From Megaustenia siamemsis (lineage: Eukaryota > Mollusca > Gastropoda > Stylommatophora > Ariophantidae): a DNA stretch of 64,000 nucleotides. Every line of letters begins with the position of its first letter. The first letter of the stretch is position 1. The notes under the pieces are model-generated. The model was not told the DNA's origin. It saw only the letters and a program-made list of their open reading frames with translations, and did no database searches. The position numbers and the translations under genes are program-made. Positions 54,262-64,000 of the stretch are shown piece after piece. The stretch spans positions 59,286,565-59,350,564 of the forward strand of contig JAVIAB010000073.1 in the NCBI GenBank assembly GCA_032433765.1, written 5' to 3'.

Positions 54262-54515
54262 GTCAATGACTCATATTTAATTACTGTCATGAAGCTCAAT
54301 GAGTCAATGACTCATATTTAATTACTGTCATGAAGCCCAATGAGTCAATGACTCATATTTAATTACTGTCATGAAGCTCAATGAGTCAATGACTCATATT
54401 TAATTACTGTCATGAAGCTCAATGAGTCAATGGCTCATATTTAATTACTGTCATGAAGCTCAATGAGTCAATGACTCATATTTAATTACTGTCATGAAGC
54501 TCAATGAGTCAATGA
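54262..54515. repeat. 41-bp array with paired TGAGTCA/TGACTCA sites
   Basis: Six units contain CATATTTAATTACTGTCATG and AAGCTCAATGAGTCAATGACT. Each junction holds TGAGTCA and TGACTCA one base apart, both exact AP-1-type heptamers in inverted arrangement. One unit has GGCTCA. An AGGTCATGACCT palindrome follows at 54546-54557. Confidence 0.93.
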
Positions 54516-54639
54516 TGGCCATGACCCCAATTCACTTTCACATTGAGGTCATGACCTCAAGGGTCATGAACATGGTCACGAGAAATAGTACTTGCGTGAG
54601 AAAGATAAGCTCATGCTGGTTTCCCTTCAAAATACGTAT

Positions 54640-56045
54640 GTATATAAAAGGAGCTGATGAGGTGACCTGAGTCAGGTTTATGACGTACCTCGCAGTTACG
54701 TTTGATCGCAGTCTGTATTTTTCAGAATCACGTCGGTCATGTGATAACAAAATCCCGCAACTGATAGCCGCCTTGAAGGTCATGGCAGCTGCCAACATCG
54801 AGCAGAGGCTACTTACCCATCTGTTGCAGGGGCCGGTTCTCGCACCAAGCGAGTACGCTCGGGCAATTCTTACTGTCAGTAAGACGCAAATTGACAGGCT
54901 TAAGAAACTACACAATGAATCTAATCGCATCTTGTGGTGTACGAGGGACACTCACTGTGTAGCAGTCAGGTATCTTCTTGACTTTCCAACCACGGATGAC
55001 AGCATCAAGATCTGGAACGCACGAGCATACCTGAAGATAAGTACAGATAGGGAGCATCCATTGCATCATGAGCTAAACACAGGGAAGGGTGTCAGGATAT
55101 AAAAAAAAGCAAATCATGGGTGGGATGAGCAGAAGATGTCATCAAACAGGTCTGTGAGTTTACTAATATCAACGCTGGCGAGGAGTGGATGCCGGTGTCT
55201 ACGTCATTCATATCATGTCGGGGACAGTTTCGTGTATTGTCACACTCGACAGGAAATGTAGGGGAACTGACCTCAGTCATGGTCGATGCGGAGGTCAACG
55301 GTCTCATCTGGGATAAAACCGATGAGAAAGATGAAGTCATCTATACAGTCGGATCTGTAATACGACACCAAAGGAGTGCATGGGCATTTACTGCACGCTC
55401 GGCAGGCAGAATAGTCAAAGAAGACATTGGTGCTTGCGTTATGACCGCGGGTAACATGACGTAGGAGGTGATGGCAGTTACCAGGACATTCATCTGTTTA
55501 GAGTCACAAGACTAGACCTATACCTGTACACGGAGTACTTAGATAAGCATGATAAAAATAAAAAGAGGAGGCGGGCTTTGTACGCATGCATTGGGTAGAA
55601 TCATTGCAGAAGTCAAAAATACGTAGGGTCACCTTTGTCTACGTTCCTGGACATGCGGAAGTACGGGGAAATGAAAGAGCGGACAGGTTGGCTAGCTGCA
55701 CTGTCGTTGAAGACGGCAAAACAATGGATCAGGCGGACATCATCAATGTCCCCCGAGTTGTGGGAATGACACAGAACTTCGACAACCATGAGTCCGCGTC
55801 ACTCCTGCGGATGAAAGAGATGGGTTAGTTAAGATGGACACAGCCAGAAACGAGAAACTTATTGTACATATAAGAAGACTTATTAACCAAAATAGAACTG
55901 GAGTCGCTGGACACTACGAGGCTTGCTGAGGGTAGGATCTGAGTACCTCAGGACATGTTCGGAGTGCAATGATGATGACCCGTAAATAACTCAATAACTC
56001 TCTCTCTCTAATGATGATGACCCGTAAATAACTCAATAACTCTCT
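54640..56045 (+). mobile_element. LINE-F 3' half: post-RT region and RNase H, with duplicated tail
   Basis: 54680-55102 encodes a post-RT region: YLAVTFDRSLYFSESRRSCD, KVMAAANIEQRLLTHLLQGP and then LKKLHNESNRILW. Further on (55189-55464) the RNase H start reads 'EVIYTVGSVIRHQRSAWAF', with the DG of the catalytic motif replaced by VG. 55586-55828 has FVYVPGHAEVRGNERADRLA, the domain's C-terminal signature. Frames are split at about 55105, 55465 and 55830. The 3' end, AATGATGATGACCCGTAAAT plus AACTCAATAACTCTCTCTCT, is present twice in tandem (55970-56045). Confidence 0.88.
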
Positions 56046-56094
56046 CTCTCTCTCTCTCTCTTTCTCTCTTTCTCTGTCGCGTGCTCTCTCTCAC

Positions 56095-56136
<42 letters not shown>

Positions 56137-56989
56137 CATATACACACCATATTTCTCTCTCTCTCTAACTATATATACATATACACACCATATTCTCTCT
56201 CTCTCTCTAACTATATATACATATACACACCATATTATCTCTCTCTCTCTAACTATATATATACATATACACACCATATTCTCTCTCTCTCTCTCTATAA
56301 CTATATATATACATATACACACCATATTCTCTCTCTCTCTAACTATATATATACATATACACACCATATTCTCTCTCTCTAACTATATATATACATATAC
56401 ACACCATATTCTCTCTCTCTCTCTAACTATATATACATATACACACCATATTCTCTCTCTCTCTCTCTAACTATATATATATATACATATACACACCATA
56501 TTCTCTCTCTCTATAACTATATATATACATATACACACCATATTCTCTCTCTCTAACTATATATATATACATATACACACCATATTCTCTCTCTCTCTCT
56601 AACTATATATATACATATACACACCATATTCTCTCTCTCTCTCTCTCTCTAACTATATATATACATATACACACCATATTCTCTCTCTCTCTAACTATAT
56701 ATATACATATACACACCATATTCTCTCTCTCTCTAACTATATATATACATATACACACCATATTCTCTCTCTCTCTCTCTCTAACTATATATATATATAC
56801 ATATACACACCATATTCTCTCTCTCTATAACTATATATATACATATACACACCGTATTCTCCCTCTCTCTCTAAATATATATATACATATACACACCGTA
56901 TTCTCCCTCTCTCTCTATAACTATATATATACATATACACACCATATTCTCTCTCTATATATATATATATATACATATACACACCATAT

Positions 56990-57023
<34 letters not shown>

Positions 57024-57165
57024 CATATACACACCATATTCTCTCTCTCTCTCTATATATATATATTATATATATACATATACACACCATATTCTCTCTC
57101 TCTATATATATATATATATACATATACACACCATATTCTCTCTCTCCCTATATATATATACACCA
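56037..57165. repeat. Composite CT / TA / TACACACCATAT microsatellite
   Basis: Repeating blocks of (CT)n, AACTATATATATACATATAC and ACACCATATT, period about 40-55 bp with variable dinucleotide lengths, about 23 blocks. Open frames are low complexity. Confidence 0.95.
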
Positions 57166-57224
57166 TCATGTTGTCAGATATATCGTAGAGAAGGTGAATA
57201 AACAGCAACGTGCACGTCAATGTG

Positions 57225-57464
57225 ACACACCAACAATGTGACACACCAACAATGTGACACACCAACAATGTGACACACCAACAATGTGACACACCAACAA
57301 TGTGACACACCGACAATGTGACACACCGACAATGTGACACACCGACAATGTGACACACCGACAATGTGACACACCGACAATGTGACACACCGACAATGTG
57401 ACACACCGACAATGTGACACACCGACAATGTGACACACCGACAATGTGACACACCAACAATGTG
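57225..57464. repeat. 16-bp array (ACACACCAACAATGTG)
   Basis: Sixteen units, the middle ten or so with CCGAC for CCAAC. Very little other variation. Confidence 0.97.
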
Positions 57465-57715
57465 AACGAAGTGTCCCTTCCCACAAGATAGGGCGATGAA
57501 GAAGAGGAAGACAGAGGTCGATATTGTGTAGTTCTGCGAATCCGTTATGTTTCTCTAGCGACGTACATGATGTCAGACTATAGTTCTCTGCATTCTGTCC
57601 TCAGTTTCTTATTAAAAATAGTTCCTTCAGGATCTTATATAATGTGACATTTAGTCCAACAACTCATGTATTGAACTTACTGCGTCTGGCCGAGTTTGAA
57701 TGCACTTTATTGTGT

Positions 57716-57850
57716 TTATATATATATATACAAACACACACGCATACATATATATATATGTATATATATACTCATATGTATATACACATGTATATACAAA
57801 CACATATATATACTCAAACATACACATATATATATATATATATATATACT
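57716..57850. repeat. TA/CA-rich microsatellite
   Basis: Mixed (TA)n, ACACA and ATGTATA tracts. Three overlapping frames here are low complexity. Confidence 0.93.
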
Positions 57851-57959
57851 GCCTGGGGCAGTATGCAATAGCGATCAGTTGTGGGAAAGCTTAGGGTAAC
57901 GTTAAATATAGCATAATAGTCTCAGTGAATATCAAGTTAAATTTAGGTTACAATGTTAC

Positions 57960-58618
57960 AAGACAAAATATACATCACAATCCAGAGTAGGTACAACGCA
58001 ATAGAAAAGATACAAAGCGTTGATGAACAGTGGGAAATGCTAAACGAATCAATGCAGCAACCATCAAAAGAGTTCATACCACAAGCCTGGATAATTTAAA
58101 GACAGAAATGGGTGACAGATGACATTTTACAGCTAACGGATAAAAGAAGAAGAAATAGGGATAACAAAGATGAGTATAAGAGATTATATAAAGATATTTT
58201 TATAAAATGCAATGAAGCAAAGAAGGATGGCTAAAAGAGAGATGCAAAGAGATTGAAATGCAACAGAAAATAGACACTTAAAGCTACATAACTTGCAAAC
58301 TGAAGAATTAACATGAAGAAAAACGCAATCAACTGGGTGTTTAAGATCAAAGGAATGAGAACTGTTGATTGAACAAGAAAGCATAAGGGAACAATGGACA
58401 GAATACGTTAGAGATCTTCATGATGATGAACGAATGGAAGTAAACATTAAGGATAATGGGAGAGGACGAGAAATACTCAAAGAAAAAGTGTAAGACACCT
58501 TGCGCAATATGAAAGCAGGAAAAGCTCCTGGACCAAATAATATAACTAAAGAAGAGATTGAAGCCATGGGTGATTTTGGAATAGGAATAAAAAAATAGTA
58601 AATGATATCTACAACAGC

Positions 58619-58619
<1 letters not shown>
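57960..58619 (+). mobile_element. LINE fragment, pre-RT region (probably LINE-D)
   Basis: Broken sense frames read KWVTDDILQLTDKRRRNRDN, 'EYKRLYKDIFIKCNEAKKEW', then 'EQWTEYVRDLHDDERMEVNI', 'LRNMKAGKAPGPNNITKEEI' and 'IVNDIYNSG'. The KAGKA.GP.N.I..E stretch is the standard start of LINE RT domains. It stops at a (TA)n tract. It may be the 5' portion of the LINE-D locus at 59362. Confidence 0.78.

Positions 58620-58668
<49 letters not shown>
58620..58668. repeat. (TA)n microsatellite
   Basis: About 24 TA dinucleotides separate a sense LINE fragment from an antisense LINE-D 3' tail. Confidence 0.95.
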
Positions 58669-58669
<1 letters not shown>

Positions 58670-59361
58670 CATCATCATCATCAAGTACCGAGCCTGCTGG
58701 CGTAGTTGATCATGTATCTCCACAACTTTCGATCTCGACTGTTATTTATCATTTCCCTTGTTGACTTTCTGCCATGCTATTATTTAAGCTGTCTGGTATC
58801 TTTTCTCTTTGCTTCCCTCTATCTTTCGTCCCTCAATTTTTCCAGTTGTTACAATATATTCAGGTTGTTCTCTTCTCATTACATGGCCAAAAGATGATGA
58901 TTGTTGCTTCCTAATATGGGAAATTAGCTCTCTTTTGCTTTGACCTCTCTCAGAACATCTTCATTACTCTTCTTAGATCTCCATGGTATTTTCAACATTC
59001 TTCTGTAAAACCATATTTCTACATCCTCCAGTGATTTTCTCGTTTGTTGTCCTATTATCCATTATTCACTTCATATGTTAAGACTGGCTTAACGTAACAA
59101 TAGAACTCTTTTTCTTGTTTCTATTGTCCAAATTGGATTGTAAAGTATCATCCTAATTTTTTGGAGAGCTACTTATGACTGAGCTATTCTGCATCTCACC
59201 TCTGTTGTACATCTACCATCTGAGGTTAACAATGTTCCCAGATAAATAAATTCATTTACTTGTTTTAATATTGTTCCACTTGTCTTTATTTTGCACTGAG
59301 GTGATGTCTTTTTTTTGTTGTTGTTACCATTACTTCTGTAATGTTAGTCTTTTGGCTATTA
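58669..59361 (-). mobile_element. LINE-D 3' end, antisense
   Basis: The minus strand starts (right side) near 'QKTNITEVMVTTTKKRHHLS' and runs through 'CKIKTSGTILKQVNEFIYLG', TSDGRCTTEVRCR and GHVMRREQ to the ATGATGATGATG tail at 58669. Adjacent on the right is a sense LINE-D fragment that overlaps it in content, making an inverted pair. Confidence 0.88.
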
Positions 59362-59955
59362 ATGATGATTCTATAAGAAGCATGTACTGCCAACAAACAG
59401 CGACTATAAGAACTGGAAATCAATTGGGAATGTATTAAAAAAATAATAGAGGATGTTAGGCAAGGCCGTGTGCTGTCACCGGATTTATGTAGTATATATA
59501 GTGAAATTATTTTAAGATTCATAAGGGACATGCCTGTTGTATATACCATAATATAACTAACCTCATGTATGCTGATGATACAGTATTTTATCGTTAAGAG
59601 TGAAAATGAGTTACAAGGAATGTTAGACATTATAGTGAAAGAAAGCAAAAATAAAGGACTCAGCCTCAATAGCAAAAAGACAGAAGTAATGGTCTAACAA
59701 AAATAAGACATCACCGCAATTAACAATAAATACAAGTGGAACAATATTAAAACAAGTACATGAATTTAAAGTCTGGTAATAATGTTAACCTCAGATGGTA
59801 GATGTACAATAGAGGTGAGATGGTAGATGTACAATAGAGGTGAGATGGTAGATGTACAATAGAGGTGAGATGCAAAATGGCTCAGGCAAAGCAGCTTTTA
59901 AAAAAATGAATAAGATACTATGCAATCCATTTTTGACAATAGAAACAAGAAAATC
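59362..59955 (+). mobile_element. LINE-D reverse-transcriptase fragment, sense
   Basis: Broken sense frames read IIEDVRQGRVLSPDLCSIYS and then 'YADDTVFY' at about 59570, with both Asp present. They continue 'ENELQGMLDIIVKESKNKGL', SLNSKKTEVMV and LTSDGRCTIEVR. A 24-bp segment around GAGGTGAGATGGTAGATGTA is present three times in tandem at 59804-59870. It ends 'NPFLTIETRK' where an antisense RTE-A tail starts. Confidence 0.85.
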
Positions 59956-60291
59956 ATCATCATCACTGAGTGCCGTCTCCGCATCGAAGGCTGGCTACAA
60001 TGGAACGTCATTCCACTCAGTCTCTTGCTTTGATGTTGCTGATTGTCATAGGTTGACTAGTCCATCATTTGATGTTACTCGTCGATGTTAGTCTTGGTCT
60101 GTCTCTGCCTCTTTTACCTTGTATTTCCCATCCAATATTACTTTTATTAGGCTATTGTGTTTTTTAACATGCTCCAAAAATGTCATTTGTCTTGTTCTAA
60201 TTGTGTTTAGTAGTTCTCTTTTCATTTTAGTTTGTTTTTTTTAAAACTTCATCCTTTGTTTTCTTTTTCCCATCCAATTCTACCTATTCTA
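59956..60291 (-). mobile_element. RTE-A 3' end, 5'-truncated
   Basis: The minus strand shows the RTE-A C-terminus and the TGATGATGATG tail at 59956: TTCGATGCGGAGACGGCACT for LRCGDGT, and GTAAAAGAGGCAGAGACAGA for KRGR. It abuts LINE-D on the left and the 35-bp array on the right. Confidence 0.87.
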
Positions 60292-63130
60292 CATCAGTCA
60301 CACTAATTGCTCATGTCAGGACTACATCCATGTCACACTAATTCCTCTTGTCAGTACTACGTCCAAGACACACTAATTCCTCATGTCATGACTACATCCA
60401 TATCACACTAATTCCTCATGTCAGGACTACATCCATGTCACACTAATTCCTCATGTCAGGACTACATCAATATCACACTTATTCCTCTTGTCAGGACTAC
60501 ATCCATGTCACACTAATTTTCATGTCAGGACTACATCCATGTCACACTAATTGCTCTTGTCATGACCACATCAATGTCACACTAATTCCTATTGTCAGTA
60601 CTACATCCATGTCACACTAATTTTTCATGTCAGGACTACATCCATGTCACACTAATTGCTCTTGTCATGACCACATCAATGTCATACTAATTCCTATTGT
60701 CAGTACTACATCCATGTCACACTAATTCCTCATATCAGGACTACATACATGTCACACTAATTCCTCATATCAGGACTACATCCATGTCACACTAATTCCT
60801 CATATCAGGACTACATCCATGTCACACTAATTCCTCATATCAGGACTACATCCATGTCATACTAATTCCTCATGTCAGGGCTACATCCATCTCACACTAA
60901 TTCCTCATATCAGGACTACATCCATATCACACTAATTCCTCATGTTAGGACTACATCCATGTCACACTAATTCCTACTGTCAGGACTACATCTATGTCAC
61001 ACTAATTCATCATGTTAGGACTACATCCATGTCACACTAATTCCTCATGTTATGACTACATCCATGTCACACTGGTTCCTCATGTTAGGATTACATCCAT
61101 GTCACACTAATTCCTCATGTTAAGACTACATCCATGTCACACTAATTCCTCATGTTAGGACTACATACATGTCATGCTAATTGCTCTTGTAATGACAACT
61201 TTATGCCACACTAATTCCTCTTGTCAGGACTACATCCATGTCACACTAATTCCTCATGTTAGGACTACATCCATATCACACTAATTCTTTATGTTAGGAC
61301 TACATCCATGTCACACTAATTGCTCTTGTCAGGATTACTTTATGTCACACTAATTCCTCATGTCAGTACTACATCAATGTCACACTAATTCCTCATGTTA
61401 GGACTACATCCATGTCACACTAATTCCTACTGTCAGGACTACATCTATGTCACACTAATTCATCATGTTAGGACTACATCCATGTCACACTAATTCCTCA
61501 TGTTGGGACTACATCCATGTCACACTAATTCCTCATGTTATGACTACATCCATGTCACACTGGTTCCTCATGTTAGGATTACATCCATGTCACACTAATC
61601 CTCATGTTAAGACTACATCTATGTCACACTAATTCCTCATGTTAGGACTACATACATGTCATGCTAATTGCTCTTGTAATGACTACTTTATGTCACACTA
61701 ATTCCTATTGTCAGGACTACATCCATGTCACACTAATTCCTCATGTTAGGACTACATCCATATCACACTAATTCTTTATGTTAGGACTACATCCATGTCA
61801 CACTAATTGCTCTTGTCAGGACTACTTTATGTCACACTAATTCCTCATGTCAGTACTACATCAATGTCACACTAATTCCTCATGTTAGGACTACATCCAT
61901 GTCACACTAATTCCTACTGTCAGGACTACATCTATGTCACACTAATTCATCATGTTAGGACTACATCCATGTCACACTAATTCCTCATGTTATGACTACA
62001 TCCATGTCACACTGGTTCCTCATGTTAGGATTACATCCATGTCACACTAATTCCTCATGTTAAGACTACATCCATGTCACACTAATTCCTCATGTTAGGA
62101 CTACATACATGTCATGCTAATTGCTCTTGTAATGACTACTTTATGTCACACTAATTCCTCTTGTCAGGACTACATCCATGTCACACTAATTCCTCATGTT
62201 AGGACTACATCCATATCACACTAATTCTTTATGTTTAGGACTACATCCATGTCACACTAATTGCTCTTGTCAGGATTACTTTATGTCACACTAATTCCTC
62301 ATGTCAGTACTACATCAATGTCACACTAATTCCTCATGTTAGGACTACATCCATGTCACACTAATTCCTGCTGTCAGGACTACATCTATGTCACACTAAT
62401 TCATCATGTTAGGACTACATCCATGTCACACTAATTCCTCATGTTAGGACTACATCCATGTCACACTAATTCCTCATGTTATGACTACATCCATGTCACA
62501 CTGGTTCCTCATGTTAGGATTACATCCATGTCACACTAATTCCTCATGTTAAGACTACATCCATGTCACACTAATTCCTCATGTTAGGACTACATACATG
62601 TCATGCTAATTGCTCTTGTAATGACTACTTTATGTCACACTAATTCCTCTTGTCAGGACTACATCCATGTCACACTAATTCCTCATGTCAGGACTACATC
62701 TATGTCACACTAATTCCTCATATAAGGATTACATCCATGTCACACTAATTCCTCTTGTAAGGATTACATCCATGTCACACTAATTCCTCTTGTCTGGACT
62801 ACATCCATGTCACACTTATTCCTCCAGTTACGGATGCATACGGATGTGTTAGAGGCTACATCTATGTTACGTTAATTCTTCTTAACAACGCTATATCCAT
62901 GTCACACTGATTCTTTTTCACAGGACTACATCCATGTCACACTAGTTCCTCGTGTTTAGGGATATGTCCATATCACTTTAAATCCTTTTGACAGAGCTGT
63001 GTCCCTGTCAAATAATTCTCTCTTTCTTCTTATGCTATGTCAATGACATGTTAATTCCTTTGACAGTGCTATGTCCATGTCACTCTAATACCTCTTAACG
63101 AGGCTTAATCTATGTCACACTAAATCCCTC
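60292..63130. repeat. 35-bp minisatellite array with higher-order period
   Basis: The unit contains GACTACATCCATGTCACACT and AATTCCTCATGTTAG, about 75 copies. Diagnostic variants (TTCCTACTGTCAGG, then TTCATCATG, then CACTGGTTCC, then ATGCTAATTGC) recur in fixed order. TTCCTACTGT or its TTCCTGCTGT variant lies at 60971, 61424, 61911 and 62365, that is 453, 487 and 454 bp apart. The extra 34 bp in the second interval is one added monomer near 61500. The right edge (62830-63130) is decayed. Confidence 0.95.
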
Positions 63131-63224
63131 CTGACTCGTCCTTCAAGTATTCCTAATGACAGGATGTGTTAAATCCATAATTTTGAAATGAATATTTCCT
63201 GGGATGTATTACTCAGTAATTTAG

Positions 63225-63246
63225 TATATATATAAAGTATATTATA

Positions 63247-63296
<50 letters not shown>
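63225..63296. repeat. (TA)n microsatellite
   Basis: Nearly pure TA with two ATTATA interruptions, adjacent to an RTE-A 3' end. Confidence 0.93.
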
Positions 63297-63297
<1 letters not shown>

Positions 63298-63300
<3 letters not shown>

Positions 63301-63560
63301 TAAGACAATACAAATGAAATTTTTGGGGCATGTTAAAAGACACAACAGCCCACTGAAATTAATATTGGAAGGGAAAATACAAGATAAAAAAGAGGCAGAG
63401 GCAGACCAAGACTAAAAAGGACGAGTAACATCAAAAGATGGACAAGTCAATCTATGGCAGCCTGCACAATCAAAAGCAAAGCAAGAGACAGAGTAGAATG
63501 GCGATCCATGGTAGCTAACCTTCGTTGCGGAGAGGGCACACATGATGATGATAATATATA
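63298..63560 (+). mobile_element. RTE-A 3' end, 5'-truncated
   Basis: Sense frames read FLGHVKRHNSPLKLILEGKI, then 'RPRLKRTSNIKRWTSQSM' and RVEWRSMVANLRCGEGT, with a CATGATGATGATAA tail. It is of the same family as the 18.6-24.3 kb nest. A 6-bp AAAGCA duplication is seen near 63473. Confidence 0.88.
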
Positions 63561-63772
63561 ATAGGAAGGAATGTTTTTTGTATGTCGATCACATGTTGTG
63601 ATCTATAAATATTGTTACATATTATTATCAAACAAAAATTGTACCACATTTGAAATTAATTTAATGTATTTTTTATTTTGTTGACGTTGTAATTGTTAAT
63701 TAAAAAACCTGAAAATGTATCGCAAAAGTGTATTAGGCAGCTAAACTATTAGGGGAAACAATACCAAATACA
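63561..63772. other. Unassigned, AT-rich
   Basis: Nothing recognised. Confidence 0.35.
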
Positions 63773-63797
63773 ACGTTTCGGCAATATGTCTCATCAA
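63773..63797 (-). ncRNA. Hammerhead-like module 5 (degenerate)
   Basis: The minus strand reads TTGATGAGACATATTGCCGA and then AACGT. TGATGA is intact, stem II (GAC-ATATT-GCC) is weak and GAAAC is complete. Only the first core base differs (U for C). Confidence 0.35.
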
Positions 63798-63941
63798 AAA
63801 CAGGAACAACAATTGTGGCCTGTAGCCAAAACGATATATTTAGTCTTATTTCCTATTAGTTTCAAGCTGTCCGATACAAGTTTAGGGTTTTCCAGCTTTA
63901 CTGATCGCCTACTTGATATTTATATATCTATGTACATCTAG

Positions 63942-64000
63942 TCTCTCCTCTCTCTCTCTTCTCTCTCTCCCCTCTCTCCTCCCCTCTCTCTCTTTCTCTC
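63942..64000. repeat. (TC)n/(CCTC) microsatellite, runs off the window
   Basis: A CT-rich tract with CCCC interruptions. The right end is cut by the window. Confidence 0.93.

Overview
This is eukaryotic nuclear DNA from an invertebrate. The evidence is spliced exons, tRNA-derived SINEs, RTE-type non-LTR retrotransposons with TGATGA tails, and very long minisatellites. A mollusc or other lophotrochozoan is the most likely source, but this rests on the general flavour of the retroelements and I cannot name a species. There is almost no host coding sequence. Only one probable gene fragment is supported: two phase-compatible exons on the + strand at about 4.7 and 6.4 kb. Almost every other long reading frame is a by-product of a tandem array.

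The window is a mosaic of tandem arrays and retroposons. By summing the intervals listed here, at least 16 unrelated tandem-array families occupy roughly 24 kb. The largest lie at 6.9-8.6 kb (28-bp unit), 9.4-13.1 kb (37/41-bp unit with a 544-bp higher-order period), 27.9-28.9 kb (18 bp), 33.4-34.3 kb (31 bp, CpG-rich), 42.0-47.8 kb (30/40 bp), 49.4-51.3 kb (38 bp), 51.3-52.2 kb (51 bp), 56.1-57.2 kb (composite microsatellite) and 60.3-63.1 kb (35 bp with a roughly 450-490-bp higher-order period).

Retroelements fill much of the rest. I recognise six LINE groups, with working names. RTE-A has an apurinic-type endonuclease, a reverse transcriptase and a TGATGA tail. LINE-B has a short tetranucleotide tail. 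LINE-C is a single copy inside the 42-48 kb array. LINE-D is a second family with a TGATGA tail. LINE-E is a related 3' end. LINE-F carries an RNase H domain. None is intact. SINEs fall into one abundant family (SINE-T, about 12 copies, tRNA head and an oligo-T 3' tail) and several rarer tRNA-headed families. Many insertions keep perfect or near-perfect target-site duplications (TSDs), so boundaries and relative ages can be read directly.

The best material for follow-up is as follows. A four-insertion nest at 18.6-24.3 kb has its chronology fixed by TSDs. The SINE-T family has a T-tail and a 3' hairpin. A dimeric SINE at 29.3-29.7 kb has two tRNA-like heads inside one TSD. Five degenerate hammerhead-like CTGANGA...GAAAC modules resemble those of Penelope-like elements. 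The large minisatellites show higher-order structure and subfamily blocks. I see no intact protein-coding system that could be called a new pathway.
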